Positions 23,297 to 32,601 are shown, counted from the first letter of the stretch. The stretch is 64,000 nucleotides of DNA from Desulfarculaceae bacterium (GCA_021737145.1 JAIPEN010000012.1:1-64000), one strand, 5' to 3'. Program-made: numbers and translations. Notes: a model not told the origin generated them from the sequence alone.

Positions 23297-23320
23297 CGAA
23301 TATGATCGCGAATCCGTAGC

Positions 23321-23353
23321 AAAAAAACGGCCCCGCCGCTCGGGCTGCGGGGC
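23321..23353 (-). terminator. terminator after the IHF/HU gene
   Basis: GCCCCGC and GCGGGGC (23347-23353 and 23330-23336) form a 7-bp stem followed on the minus strand by seven T (complement of 23321-23327). It stands between the IHF/HU gene and the SRP RNA, so the latter needs its own promoter in the short gap. Confidence 0.8.
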
Positions 23354-23405
23354 TGCTTGTGGAAATTTACCTGAAGAACGGCCGAAAGGCCAGACCGCCG
23401 GAGCT

Positions 23406-23687
23406 TTAGTCCACGCTGTCCACGCGTTCCTTGAGCTCCTTGCCCACCTTGAAGAAGGGCAGTTTCTTTTGGCCTACCTCAATGATTTCACCCGTCTTGG
23501 GGTTGCGTCCTTGGTAGCCATCGTAGTCCTTGACCTTGAAGCTGCCAAACCCGCGAATCTCCACCCGATCCCCGAGAATGAGGGCGTCTTCCACCGAGCC
23601 GAACATGGTGTTGACCACCATTTCGGCCTTTTTGATGGTAAGGCCCTCGGCCTTGGCCAACGCCTCTATGAGCTGAGACTTGTTCAT
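23406..23687 (-). CDS. HU/IHF-family DNA-bending protein
   Basis: A 93-residue histone-like protein starting MNKSQLIEALAKAEGL, with the helical dimer core and the DNA-binding arm GFGSFKVKDYDGYQGRNPKTGE. The conserved RNPKTG proline that kinks DNA is present. The phrase VEIRGFGSF and the C-terminus LPFFKVGKELKERV favour an IHF-beta-like subunit over HU. ATG 23687 has AAGGAG nine bases upstream. A strong promoter (23734-23762) and terminator flank it, so it is monocistronic. Confidence 0.92.
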   Translation of the reverse strand: MNKSQLIEALAKAEGLTIKKAEMVVNTMFGSVEDALILGDRVEIRGFGSFKVKDYDGYQGRNPKTGEIIEVGQKKLPFFKVGKELKERVDSVD

Positions 23688-23733
23688 AGACGGGCACTCC
23701 TTGCCGGAAAAAAACTGCAAGCTTTAGCCAACG

Positions 23734-23762
23734 ATTGTATGCAGTTGGAGGCGTCCTGTCAA
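23734..23762 (-). promoter_or_regulatory. strong sigma70 promoter of the IHF/HU gene
   Basis: On the minus strand TTGACA (23762-23757) and TACAAT (23739-23734) are separated by exactly 17 bases, about 46 bases before the start codon. Confidence 0.8.
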
Positions 23763-24206
23763 GCGGCTTGACCTCGCGGGCGGACCAGGCCCCGCTTCAG
23801 CGCCACCCATTGCCTTATCATGCCTAGTTGAGCATGGGGTTGCCTGTCAAGCATTTTTTGTATTTTCTTCACCATCATAGCCCTGTTCGCCCCGCCATTT
23901 AGCCTCCTTTGGGGTGGGAATATCCGGCGCCGTGAAGAGCCGATCGCGGCCCGTCTTGCCCCTAGGGAGGCGGGCCTGGTTTGCCTGAGGTCTTGGTTAG
24001 TTGCTCATTCTCCTTAAGCGAAAACCGAACCCGGAATGCGCTCTCGGGTGCGGGCCGCGAGCCAGGCCCTTGTCCGGGCTTCGGCCCGGGAGCGCGGCGC
24101 CGGCTTCTTTGACAGCCCCGTGGGAAGACGCCTTTTCATAACCCACCGCTTTGCGCTATTAATAAGCCATCGGCCCTGAACGGTCCGCGCGAATGAGAGG
24201 GGCTTT
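23763..24206. other. 444-bp gap without a recognised gene
   Basis: Divergent spacer between the IHF/HU gene and the GT-C-like gene. It contains a second TTGACA on the minus strand near 23850 without a matching -10, and a UUCG-capped hairpin (CCGGGC 24074-24079, GCCCGG 24084-24089) without a T run. No coding frame with a credible start was seen. Confidence 0.6.
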
Positions 24207-25730
24207 TTGATTTCAACAACCGCAAGACGCATCGCCATCCTGGCTGGGTTGGGGGGCTTCGCCCTGATCAACCTGCTCACCCTGCATGGCGGCCACGCCG
24301 CTGGCGGCGACTTCGCGCAGTACCTCATCCACGCCAAAAACCTCATGGCCGGCCTGCCCTACCGCTCGGGCATCTTCATGCCCGGGGTGCACTTCCACAA
24401 TTACCCCCCCGGCTACCCGGTGCTGCTCATCCCCATGCTGGCCTGGGGAGGCATGAACCTGGTGCTGCTCAAGCTGCCCGGCCTCGTCTTCTGGCCCCTG
24501 TCCTGCTGGGCCCTGGCGGCCATTGCCCGCCGCCGCTTGGGCCGGCCGTCGGACTTGTATGTTTTTCTGTTCATGCTCTTCGCGCCCTGGTTCTTTTTGT
24601 ACAAGCAAAACATCCTGTCCGAGGCGCCCTTTATCTGCGCCCTCCTGGCCGCAATGGTGGCCTTTTTGCGTTGGCAGGAGGACGGCCGCGCCTGGAACCA
24701 ATGGCTACTCTGGTTCCTATTGCTGCTGGCCGCCTCGCTTTTGCTGCGCTCGGCCGGGGTGGCCCTGACCGGGGCGGCCCTGCTGGTGATGGTTTTCCAC
24801 AAGCGGGCCTGGGGACCGGCCATCTTGACCATCGCCGCCACCGTGGGCGTTACCGTGCTCCAGAAGTTGATGAGCGCGGGCACGGGCGGCTACCTGGCCA
24901 TGCTCAGCGACCCCTCCTTGTGGTTTTCCCGGGTGGCCCTGGGCCTGCCGGTCAAGCTGGTCAAGCTGTTGGGCTTCTTTTTGCCGGTCTACCGCACCGG
25001 CCATCCCCTGCTGGCCGTGCTGGAGGCCCTGGCCGTGCTGGCCCTGCTGGTCCCGGCCGCCTGGGGCTGGTGGCGCTGGCGCAGGCAAAAGGGCGGCTGG
25101 GATCTGCTGGACGCCTTCATCGTCCTGTACCTGGTGATGGTCCTCACCTGGCCCTTTGTGGAGGGCCCGCGCCTATACGCCCCCATCGCCGGCCTGCTGG
25201 TCATCTACTTTTTGGAGGGCCTGCGCGAGTTCCTGGCCGCCCGCCAGCGGCCCTGGGGCGGCAAGACCCCTCAAGACTGGCTCAAGGTGGTGCTCCTGGC
25301 CGGCCTGGTTCTGAACCTGGGCAACACCGCCCTGCTGTGGAACCAACAAAGCGACATGTACCTGCGCCCCCCGGACCGGGAGCTCTATGCCTGGGTGCGC
25401 CAGCACGCCGGGCCCGGTCACACCTATGTCTATGCCTATCCCCGGGTCATGGCCCTGTTCAGCGGCCGGGTGGGGCAGAAGTTCTATCCGGGCAGCCCCC
25501 TGGGCCCCCAGGCCGCAAGCATGCCCGCCCAGGGCATCGCCTGGCTCATCCTGCCCCGGCCCGAGGCCATGAACCGGATCCCCTCGGCCCGCCGCCAGTT
25601 TTCCTGGCTGTTCTTCGGCAAGAGCGCCACCCCCCAAAAGGTGCTGGCCCAGGCCGAGGCCGACCCGAACCTGGAAAAGGTGTGGCAAAATCAAAACTAT
25701 GAAATATTCGCGCGAAAAAAACAAAAATGA
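24207..25730 (+). CDS. polytopic membrane glycosyltransferase, GT-C/ArnT-like
   Basis: A 507-residue protein with about ten membrane segments. The first loop carries an acidic residue after the first segment (AGGDFAQYLIHAKNLMAG), the usual place of the GT-C catalytic Asp, followed by NYPPGYPVLLIP. GT-C enzymes transfer sugars from polyprenyl-phosphate donors on the outer face of the inner membrane; donor and acceptor are unknown. The soluble C-terminal part ends NYEIFARKKQK. Start is TTG 24207 after AGAGGGG. It precedes another polytopic protein and uppP, so an envelope glycan role fits. Confidence 0.78.
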   Translation: MISTTARRIAILAGLGGFALINLLTLHGGHAAGGDFAQYLIHAKNLMAGLPYRSGIFMPGVHFHNYPPGYPVLLIPMLAWGGMNLVLLKLPGLVFWPLSCWALAAIARRRLGRPSDLYVFLFMLFAPWFFLYKQNILSEAPFICALLAAMVAFLRWQEDGRAWNQWLLWFLLLLAASLLLRSAGVALTGAALLVMVFHKRAWGPAILTIAATVGVTVLQKLMSAGTGGYLAMLSDPSLWFSRVALGLPVKLVKLLGFFLPVYRTGHPLLAVLEALAVLALLVPAAWGWWRWRRQKGGWDLLDAFIVLYLVMVLTWPFVEGPRLYAPIAGLLVIYFLEGLREFLAARQRPWGGKTPQDWLKVVLLAGLVLNLGNTALLWNQQSDMYLRPPDRELYAWVRQHAGPGHTYVYAYPRVMALFSGRVGQKFYPGSPLGPQAASMPAQGIAWLILPRPEAMNRIPSARRQFSWLFFGKSATPQKVLAQAEADPNLEKVWQNQNYEIFARKKQK

Positions 25731-25814
25731 GCAGACAGCCGGGGCTCGGGTTTATACCCAGGGGAGTTTGACGGGCCTCGCCGTTTTTCATAGCCGTTGG
25801 AAAGGTCGCGCTTC

Positions 25815-26975
25815 ATGAAGCCAAATGCCCTTGCAGGCGGTTGTTGGTCAGGCGGAAGGATTTTCCTCCTCCTGGCCCTGCTGCTGAACCTGGCCATATA
25901 CGTGTCCTTTGCCAACTTCTTCCCCCTGGAGAGGGGGATCGCCAGGCACGGCAAAATCGCGGCCGCCCTCAGCGGCGAATCCGGCAAGGATGTCCAGCGG
26001 CTCGCCGACAAATCCAAAACCGGCAAGTTCAGCTTTTTGTATGTCGAGCCCTTTAACAACGCCCACGGCGACGGCACCCAATACATGCTCCAGGCCCTGG
26101 GCCACCAGTCCTACCCTCCCTTTTCCCTGCGCCCCCTGCTGCCCCGGGCCATCGGGCTGCTGGTCAACGCGGTCAGTTGGTTCATCGACGGCGGCCACAA
26201 CATCGGCACCAAGATAAACCTGTTCCAGCCGGTGATGTCGCTTTTGAACAGCCTGGTCCTGGCCTTGTCGGTGTGGCTGCTGTTCCTGGCCGCCCGCAAG
26301 TTTTTGGCCGACGAGCTGCTCTGCCTGGCCATCGCCCTGTTCGTCATGATCAATGTGGGGGCGGTCCAGACGGCCCAGTTTTTCATGCTGGACGTATTTT
26401 CCTATGGAATCGGGGCCCTGATAATCTGGCTGTTCGTGGGGCGGCGCTACTTGCTGATGGTGGCGGCCATCTGCCTGGGGGTGCTGGGCAAGGAGATTCT
26501 AATCGCCTACCTGGGGCTGCTGCTCCTTCCGGTGCTGACCGGGCGCAAGGGCAGGCTCAACTACCTCTTGCTGGGCCTGGCCCCGGTGGCGGTGTTCGTG
26601 GGCCTCAGGGTCTTCGCGGGCGAGGATCCCCTGTCCATGCAATACGGCTGGAAGGTCTCGCAGGGCGGCCTGAGCCTGAAGTACCTGGCCATGCATTTCG
26701 GCAGCCTGGGCGGTTTCCTCAAGTTCGCCATAAAGCTGCTTTTCGCCCTGGGCCTGCCCCTGATCCTGGCCCTGTTCGCCTGGAAAGACTCAGACAAGGC
26801 CCTGGTGGCCACCCTGAGCCTGGTGGTGGCCCTGGTCGTGGCCGCCGACGTGATCCTGGCCAGCCGGGTTTGCCGCATCGTTTTCGCGGCCTACCCGGCC
26901 CTGGCGATCCTGGCCGCCTTGGGGGTTAAAAACCTCCTGAACCCGGCCGGGCAACCGGCCAGCCAAACGACCTGA
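25815..26975 (+). CDS. polytopic membrane protein, possible GT-C-like
   Basis: A 386-residue protein with about nine hydrophobic segments and a first loop of about 90 residues (LERGIARHGKIAAALSGESG..., DGTQYMLQALGHQSYPPFSLRPLLPR). The layout recalls membrane glycosyltransferases, but I find no firm motif. ATG 25815 has GGAAAGG nine bases upstream; a TTG six codons earlier is ignored. It follows the GT-C-like gene by 84 bp and may work with it. Confidence 0.7.
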   Translation: MKPNALAGGCWSGGRIFLLLALLLNLAIYVSFANFFPLERGIARHGKIAAALSGESGKDVQRLADKSKTGKFSFLYVEPFNNAHGDGTQYMLQALGHQSYPPFSLRPLLPRAIGLLVNAVSWFIDGGHNIGTKINLFQPVMSLLNSLVLALSVWLLFLAARKFLADELLCLAIALFVMINVGAVQTAQFFMLDVFSYGIGALIIWLFVGRRYLLMVAAICLGVLGKEILIAYLGLLLLPVLTGRKGRLNYLLLGLAPVAVFVGLRVFAGEDPLSMQYGWKVSQGGLSLKYLAMHFGSLGGFLKFAIKLLFALGLPLILALFAWKDSDKALVATLSLVVALVVAADVILASRVCRIVFAAYPALAILAALGVKNLLNPAGQPASQTT

Positions 26976-27115
26976 GCCCTGCACGGGCGGGCCCCCGCCG
27001 GCCGCCCGCTTCTGCTGGGTGATCATGCTGTTACGCGGGCCGGGTTTGCAAAACCCCCTCGACTTGAACCAACTCACGGGCTATATTCCCTAGCAACCGC
27101 GCGGGAGGCGGTGGC

Positions 27116-27916
27116 ATGGAGCTTTGGCAAGCAGCATTTTTGGGCGTGGTGCAGGGACTCACCGAGTTTCTGCCCATCAGTTCCTCGGGTCATCTGGTCC
27201 TGGGCCAGCGCCTGCTGGGCTTCACCGAACCGGAGTTGATGTTCGACATCGCGGTGCACGTGGGATCGCTCGCCGCGGTGGTGGCCGTGTTCTGGCGGGA
27301 CCTGTGGGGCATCCTGCGGGGCCTGCTGGTTTGGGGCGAGGACGCCCCGGCCCGGCAGGGTCGCCGCCTGCTGCTTCTTATAATCGCGGGCAGCATACCC
27401 ACCGCCATCATGGGCCTGTTGCTCAAGGATCTTTTTGAATCCATGTTCGCTTCCATGCTCACCGTGGGCCTGGCCCTGCTCATCACCGGATGGCTGCTCA
27501 TGGCCACGGCCATGGTACGCAAGCCGGGGCGCAAGATCGGCCGGGTGGGCGTGGGCCGCGCACTGGTCGTGGGCCTGGCCCAGGGCATGGCCATCACCCC
27601 GGGCATCAGCCGCTCCGGAGCCACCATCTCGGTGGCCCTGCTCTTGGGCATGGACCGGCGTTTGGCGGCCCATTACTCTTTCGTGCTGTCCATCCCGGCC
27701 ATTTTGGGGGCCCTGCTGCTACAGCTCCACGAGGTGGGCGCGCCCAGCCCCAGCCAGACCGCGCCCATAATCGTGGGACTGGTGACCGCGGCTCTCAGCG
27801 GCTACGTGGCCCTGCGCATCCTGCTCCGGGTGGTGCAGGCCGGCCAGTTGCACTGGTTCGCGCCCTACTGCTTCGCGGTGGGCGCGGCCGTCCTGGCCTG
27901 GAACTTCTGGGGATAG
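27116..27916 (+). CDS. uppP: undecaprenyl-diphosphatase
   Basis: A 266-residue BacA/UppP membrane phosphatase that recycles undecaprenyl pyrophosphate to the monophosphate carrier used by peptidoglycan and polysaccharide assembly. Both signature repeats are present: GVVQGLTEFLPISSSGHLVL (residues 10-29) and GLAQGMAITPGISRSGATIS. The length is normal. Start ATG follows GGGAGG. Four bases separate it from manC, linking lipid-carrier supply with sugar-nucleotide supply in one operon. Confidence 0.97.
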   Translation: MELWQAAFLGVVQGLTEFLPISSSGHLVLGQRLLGFTEPELMFDIAVHVGSLAAVVAVFWRDLWGILRGLLVWGEDAPARQGRRLLLLIIAGSIPTAIMGLLLKDLFESMFASMLTVGLALLITGWLLMATAMVRKPGRKIGRVGVGRALVVGLAQGMAITPGISRSGATISVALLLGMDRRLAAHYSFVLSIPAILGALLLQLHEVGAPSPSQTAPIIVGLVTAALSGYVALRILLRVVQAGQLHWFAPYCFAVGAAVLAWNFWG

Positions 27917-27920
27917 GCTG

Positions 27921-28997
27921 ATGGAACTCTACGCGGTGATAATGGCCGGAGGCAGCGGCACCCGTTTTTGGCCGGCCAGCCGGCGGGAAAAGCCCAAGCA
28001 GTTGTTGTGCCTCACCGGACAGCGCAGCCTGCTGCAGCAGACCGTGGACCGCCTGGCTCCCCTGGCCCCGCCCGAGCGGGTGCTGGTGGTCACCGGCCAG
28101 TCCCACGCCCCGGCCGTGGCCGAGCAGCTGCCCGATCTGCCGAAGGCCAACATCCTGGCCGAGCCCGAGGGGCGCAACACCGCCGCCGCCTGCGGCCTGG
28201 CCGCGGCCTGGGTGGCCCGGCGCGATCCCCAGGCGGTGTGCCTGGTGCTGCCGGCCGACCATCTGATAACCGATGAATCGCTTTTCACCGCCACCCTGGA
28301 GCGGGCCGCCGGCCTGGCCGCGGACGAGCCGGTGCTGGTCACCCTGGGGCTAAGCCCCAGCTTCCCGGCCACCGGCTTCGGCTACATCGAAACCGGCGAG
28401 ATACTCGACCCCGAGCCGCCCTCCGTGGGCCGGGTGGCCGCTTTCCACGAAAAGCCGGACCTGGCCACCGCCCAGGAATATCTGCTGGGCGGGCGCCACT
28501 TGTGGAACTCGGGCATGTTCGCCTGGCGGGCCGGGGTGTTTCTGGAGGAGCTGGAGAACCACCTGCCCGAGCTGGCCCAGGGCCTGGCCGGGCTGGCCCC
28601 GGCCCTGGAGGGCCCCGGCCTGGACGAGGCCCTGGCCGAGATCTATCCCAAGCTGCCGGCCATCAGCGTGGACCACGGGGTGCTGGAGCGCAGCAACGAG
28701 CTGCGGGTGGTCAAGGCCGACTTCGGATGGTCCGACGTGGGCTCCTGGGAGGCCATGGCCGGGCTGTGGGAGGCGGACTGCGACGGCAACGCCTGCCGCG
28801 ACGGCGAGGTGGTCGCCCTGGACGCCCAGGGCAACCTGGTCTCGGCCGGAGGCCGCCTCACCGCCCTGCTGGGAGTCAGGGACCTGGTGGCCGTGGTCAC
28901 CGACGACGTGCTGCTCATCCTGCCCCGGGAGCGCTGCCAGGAGGTGGGCCGCCTCTTGGAAGAGATAAAGGCCCGGGGCCGGCATGAGCACCTGTGA
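27921..28997 (+). CDS. manC: mannose-1-phosphate guanylyltransferase
   Basis: A 358-residue single-domain GDP-mannose pyrophosphorylase. The nucleotide-binding signature MAGGSGTRFWPASRREKPKQ spans residues 9-28, with EPEGRNTAAACGLAA, VLPADHLI, FHEKP and WNSGMFAWRA. It lacks the phosphomannose isomerase domain of long ManC/AlgA proteins; that activity is encoded separately by manA two genes on. Product GDP-mannose would feed the polysaccharide enzymes to the right. Confidence 0.95.
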   Translation: MELYAVIMAGGSGTRFWPASRREKPKQLLCLTGQRSLLQQTVDRLAPLAPPERVLVVTGQSHAPAVAEQLPDLPKANILAEPEGRNTAAACGLAAAWVARRDPQAVCLVLPADHLITDESLFTATLERAAGLAADEPVLVTLGLSPSFPATGFGYIETGEILDPEPPSVGRVAAFHEKPDLATAQEYLLGGRHLWNSGMFAWRAGVFLEELENHLPELAQGLAGLAPALEGPGLDEALAEIYPKLPAISVDHGVLERSNELRVVKADFGWSDVGSWEAMAGLWEADCDGNACRDGEVVALDAQGNLVSAGGRLTALLGVRDLVAVVTDDVLLILPRERCQEVGRLLEEIKARGRHEHL

Positions 28998-29020
28998 TGC
29001 GGGGGAGTAGAGTTTAGCCC

Positions 29021-29626
29021 ATGGAGTGGATCAAGGATCTGGCCGCCTGGGTGGCCCATTTCGCCTACACCCCCTACGGGGCCTGGGCGTTGTTCGCCCT
29101 GGCCTTTGCCGAGAGCAGCTTTTTCCCCATCCCGCCCGACGTGCTGCTCATGGCCCTGTGCGCGGTCAGCCCGGAGAGCAGCCTGTGGTTCGCCACGGTG
29201 TGCACCGTGGCCTCGGTGGTGGGCGGCATGTTCGGCTACTTCATCGGCATCAAGGGCGGCCGCCCCCTGATGTTCCGCTGGTTCTCCGAGGAAAAGATCC
29301 AGCTGGTGGAGGACTACTACCGCCGCTGGGACGTGTGGGCCGTGGGCGCTGCCGGGCTCACCCCCCTGCCCTACAAGCTCTTCACCATCACCGCCGGGGT
29401 GTTCGCCCTCAGCTTCCCCCGCTTCGTGGTGGCCTCCATCATCAGCCGGGGGGCGCGTTTTTACGCCCTGGGCGTCATTTTCTGGTTCTTCGGCCCGGCC
29501 ATCCAGGCCTGGGTCAAGGAATACTTCACCTGGATCGCGTTGGCCTTTTTCGTGCTGCTGGTGGGCGGCTTCTGGGCCGTCAAGCACCTGAGCGGCAAGG
29601 CGGCCAAGCAGGAGCAGCCCCGGTGA
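29021..29626 (+). CDS. YqaA/DedA-family (VTT domain) membrane protein
   Basis: A 201-residue protein with four to five membrane segments and the VTT/DedA phrases FAESSFFPIPPDVLLM, GGMFGYFIGIKGG and GLTPLPYKLFTITAGVF. Some DedA relatives move phospholipids or undecaprenyl phosphate across the inner membrane; with uppP in the same operon, a lipid-carrier role is an attractive inference. It overlaps manA (GTGA). Confidence 0.88.
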   Translation: MEWIKDLAAWVAHFAYTPYGAWALFALAFAESSFFPIPPDVLLMALCAVSPESSLWFATVCTVASVVGGMFGYFIGIKGGRPLMFRWFSEEKIQLVEDYYRRWDVWAVGAAGLTPLPYKLFTITAGVFALSFPRFVVASIISRGARFYALGVIFWFFGPAIQAWVKEYFTWIALAFFVLLVGGFWAVKHLSGKAAKQEQPR

Positions 29627-30603
29627 TCGCCCCTTTCGGAGCCTTGCGCCTGGAGCCGGTGTTTCTCGACAAGGTATGGGCGCCTTCCCGGTTCCCGGCC
29701 TTGTGGCAAAAGCGGCTTTCCCCCCCGCCCCACACCGGCGAAGCCTGGCTGGCCTCGGACCGTCACCACGTGACCCCGGTGGCCGAAGGCCCCCTGGCCG
29801 GACAGGGCCTGGACCAGCTCGTCTCCCGCTGGCCGGAGTACCTGCTGGGGCCCGGCGCTTCGGGCGGCTTCCCCTTGTTGCTCAAGCTGTTGAACGTGGA
29901 CCAGTGGCTCTCGGTGCAGGTGCATCCCGACGACGCCATGGCCGCCCGTTTGGAAAAAGACGAGCCCTGGGGCAAGAGCGAGGCCTGGCACATCCTGGCC
30001 GCCCGTCCCGGGGCCAAGCTGGTGCACGGCCTCAAGCGCGGCCTCAAGCGGGCCGACGTGGAGCGCGCCCTGGCCAAGGGCGGCCTGGCCGACCTGGTGG
30101 CCTATGTCCCGGCCCGCCAGGGCGACACCTTCGCGGTGTCCGGCGGGGTGCTGCACAGCGCCGGGCCGGGGCTGTTCTTTTTGGAAGTGCAGCAGGCCTC
30201 GGACGTGACCTACCGCCTCTACGACTGGGACCGCGCCCAGGACCGGGCCAATCCGCGCCCCCTGCACCACGCCAAGGGCATGAAGGCCCTTCGGCTCACC
30301 TGGCCGGGCAGGCCCCTGGCTCCCCGCGCCCGGGGCGGCGGGGAGTTGCTGGTGCAAACCAGATCCCTGGGCCTGCTAAAATATGAATTCAGCGGCCTGG
30401 AGCCCCTGGCCAGGCCGGGCAAGGGACCCGGCCTGCTGCTGGTGGGCCGGGGCGCCGGACGCCTGAGCTTCCCGGGCGGCGAGCACCCGGACCAGGACCT
30501 GGCCCCGGGTCAGTGCTGGCTGTTGCCCGCCGGCCTGGCCCCGGCCCGCTTGAAAGCCAACAGACCAATGGAGATCTACCAGGCCTGGGCCCCGGCGGCC
30601 TAA
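29623..30603 (+). CDS. manA: class I mannose-6-phosphate isomerase
   Basis: A 326-residue zinc-dependent isomerase joining fructose-6-P and mannose-6-P. The zinc ligands are recognisable in LSVQVHPDD, GKSEAWHIL and SGGVLHSAGPG, and ANPRPLHHAKGMKAL is a family phrase. The length fits the short bacterial type. Start GTG 29623 overlaps the previous stop and has GGAG eight bases upstream. With the mutase downstream and manC upstream it completes GDP-mannose synthesis. Confidence 0.92.
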   Translation: MIAPFGALRLEPVFLDKVWAPSRFPALWQKRLSPPPHTGEAWLASDRHHVTPVAEGPLAGQGLDQLVSRWPEYLLGPGASGGFPLLLKLLNVDQWLSVQVHPDDAMAARLEKDEPWGKSEAWHILAARPGAKLVHGLKRGLKRADVERALAKGGLADLVAYVPARQGDTFAVSGGVLHSAGPGLFFLEVQQASDVTYRLYDWDRAQDRANPRPLHHAKGMKALRLTWPGRPLAPRARGGGELLVQTRSLGLLKYEFSGLEPLARPGKGPGLLLVGRGAGRLSFPGGEHPDQDLAPGQCWLLPAGLAPARLKANRPMEIYQAWAPAA

Positions 30604-30645
30604 AAAGCGCCGCGCCGCCCGCCCGGCCAAAAGGACGAGGCAAGC

Positions 30646-31998
30646 ATGAATCCCAACATTTTCCGCGAATACGACATCCGGGGCGTGGTGGACCAAGAGA
30701 TAACCGACGCCGACGTGGTGCTCTTGGGCAAGGCCATCGGCACCTACATGGAGGCCCAGGGGGTCGAGCGCATCTGCCTGGGCCGCGACTGCCGCCTGAG
30801 CGCCGACCATTACCGCGACCTGCTCTGCGAGGGCCTGATGTCCACCGGCCGCCTGATCATGGACATCGGCGTGGTGACCACCCCGGTGCTGTACTTCTCG
30901 GTGTTCCACTTCGAGACCGACGGCGGAGTCATGATCACCGCCAGCCACAACCCGGGCCAGTACAACGGCTTCAAGGTGATGATCGGCAAGAGCACCATTC
31001 ACGGCGCGGAGATCAAAAAGCTCTACGACATCGCCGAGGCGGGCCGGTTCGCCCAGGGCGAGGGCTCCCGCGAGGAGGTGGACGCGGTCACCCCCTACAG
31101 CGACTACGTGGTGGAGCACATCAACATCTCGCGGCCCCTGAAGATCGCGGTGGACTCGGGCAACGGCACCGCCGGGCCCATCGCGCTGCCCATCATGGAG
31201 CGCCTGGGCATCGAGGTGATCCCCCTGTACTGCGAAATGGACGGCACCTTCCCCAACCACGGGGCCGACCCCACCGTGCCGGCCAACCTGACCGACCTCA
31301 TCGCCGCGGTGCGCGAAAACAAGCTGGAAGCGGGCGTGGCCTTTGACGGCGACTGCGACCGGGTGGGCGTGGTGGACGAAAAGGGGCAGATCATCTTCGG
31401 CGACATGCTGCTGGCCATCTTCGCCCGCTCCATCCTCGAGGACAATCCCGGCGCCCTGTTCATCGGCGAGGTCAAGTGCTCCAAGAACCTCTACGACGAC
31501 ATCGAAAAGCACGGAGGCCAGGCCCTGATGTGGCGCACCGGCCACAGCCTGATCAAGCAGAAGATGGCCGAGACCGGGGCCCTGCTGGCCGGCGAGATGA
31601 GCGGCCATATGTTCTTCAAGCACCGCTGGTTCGGCTTTGACGACGGCATCTACGCCGCGCTGAGGTTCTGCGAGCTCCTGGCCGACAGCGGCAAGCCCCT
31701 TTCCACCTGGCTGGCCGACATGCCCCAGGTGGTCTCCACCCCGGAGATCCGGGTGGATTGCGCCGATGACATCAAGTTCAAGGTGGTGGACGAGGTCAAG
31801 GCCAAGCTCTCGCCCGACTACGAGGTCATCGACGTGGACGGGGTGCGGGTCAACTTCCCGGACGGCTGGGGCCTGGTGCGCGCCTCCAACACCCAGCCGG
31901 CCCTGGTGCTGCGCTTCGAGGCCCAGAGCGAGGCCAGGTTGCAAGAAATCCGCGATTTGGTGGAAGGCGCGGTAAAACAGGCCCGCGACTCGCTCTAG
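30646..31998 (+). CDS. manB: phosphomannomutase / phosphoglucomutase
   Basis: A 450-residue alpha-D-phosphohexomutase of the AlgC/ManB group. It carries the phosphoserine loop TASHNP (about residue 103), the metal-binding DGDCDR, the sugar-binding GEMSGH and the phosphate-binding RASNTQP. Both glucose and mannose phosphates are possible substrates; the neighbours favour mannose. ATG 30646 lies 42 bp after manA. The operon ends at the terminator at 32025. Confidence 0.95.
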   Translation: MNPNIFREYDIRGVVDQEITDADVVLLGKAIGTYMEAQGVERICLGRDCRLSADHYRDLLCEGLMSTGRLIMDIGVVTTPVLYFSVFHFETDGGVMITASHNPGQYNGFKVMIGKSTIHGAEIKKLYDIAEAGRFAQGEGSREEVDAVTPYSDYVVEHINISRPLKIAVDSGNGTAGPIALPIMERLGIEVIPLYCEMDGTFPNHGADPTVPANLTDLIAAVRENKLEAGVAFDGDCDRVGVVDEKGQIIFGDMLLAIFARSILEDNPGALFIGEVKCSKNLYDDIEKHGGQALMWRTGHSLIKQKMAETGALLAGEMSGHMFFKHRWFGFDDGIYAALRFCELLADSGKPLSTWLADMPQVVSTPEIRVDCADDIKFKVVDEVKAKLSPDYEVIDVDGVRVNFPDGWGLVRASNTQPALVLRFEAQSEARLQEIRDLVEGAVKQARDSL

Positions 31999-32024
31999 CC
32001 GGCGAGCGTTTTTTCGGCACGCAA

Positions 32025-32050
32025 AAAGGCCCTCCTTCGGGAGGGCCTTT
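32025..32050. terminator. UUCG-capped terminator after manB
   Basis: Perfect 11-bp stem AAAGGCCCTCC (32025-32035) and GGAGGGCCTTT (32040-32050) with a TTCG loop. A and T runs at the two ends let it act in both directions, ending manB and the convergent small gene. Confidence 0.92.
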
Positions 32051-32084
32051 CATGTTGTGGTCGGGATTCGGCTGGCCGCAATAT

Positions 32085-32426
32085 CTAGCGGTCGTACTCC
32101 AGATTCACCTGGTCGCCAAAGGCCTCGGCCAGCTCGCGCTCCAGGTCCACCAACTGCTCGGGACCCTCGCACTCCACCACCAGCTCCCGCTCGTCCAGCA
32201 ACTTGAGCCTTCCATGTTTGGCAAATATTTCATTGGCTTGGGCCACATCAACCGTCACCCAGCCCTTCATGCGGAGCAGCAACTCGGCTCCCTTGAGGGG
32301 CCTTTCGATGACCAGATCCACCTGTCTTTTCTGGGCCTCCCAACCGATACGGCAGGGCTCCACGAGCACCGGCGACACCGGATCCAACATGGCCGCGCAG
32401 GTGAGCCACACCCTGGCTCGCAACAT
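32085..32426 (-). CDS. hypothetical protein
   Basis: A 113-residue protein with an excellent start: ATG 32426 preceded by GGAGGTGAAATC. It has no signal peptide; the middle (VDLVIERPLKGAELLLRMKGWVTVDVAQANEIF) and the acidic C-terminus suggest a small alpha/beta domain. I do not recognise the family. It lies alone between two plus-strand units and shares the bidirectional terminator. Confidence 0.75.
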   Translation of the reverse strand: MLRARVWLTCAAMLDPVSPVLVEPCRIGWEAQKRQVDLVIERPLKGAELLLRMKGWVTVDVAQANEIFAKHGRLKLLDERELVVECEGPEQLVDLERELAEAFGDQVNLEYDR

Positions 32427-32514
32427 GATTTCACCTCCGTATTGGGGTCTTTTCGCACCCTGATAATACGTCTCTCCCCAGGGACAGTCAACCTTGGCCG
32501 AAAGTAATTAATTC

Positions 32515-32544
32515 TTGAAATCAATAAACAAAAACAGGTATAAA
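32515..32544 (+). promoter_or_regulatory. sigma70-like promoter of the exopolysaccharide locus
   Basis: TTGAAA (32515-32520) and TATAAA (32539-32544), 18-base AT-rich spacer, about 58 bases before the first gene. This is the only strong promoter I see before the unit running to 54977. Confidence 0.7.
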
Positions 32545-32601
32545 GGTTTAACGGCGTTTCCCAATTTGGGGCCCATGAGGGACCCCGGCGAGGCTGTTGT
32601 C

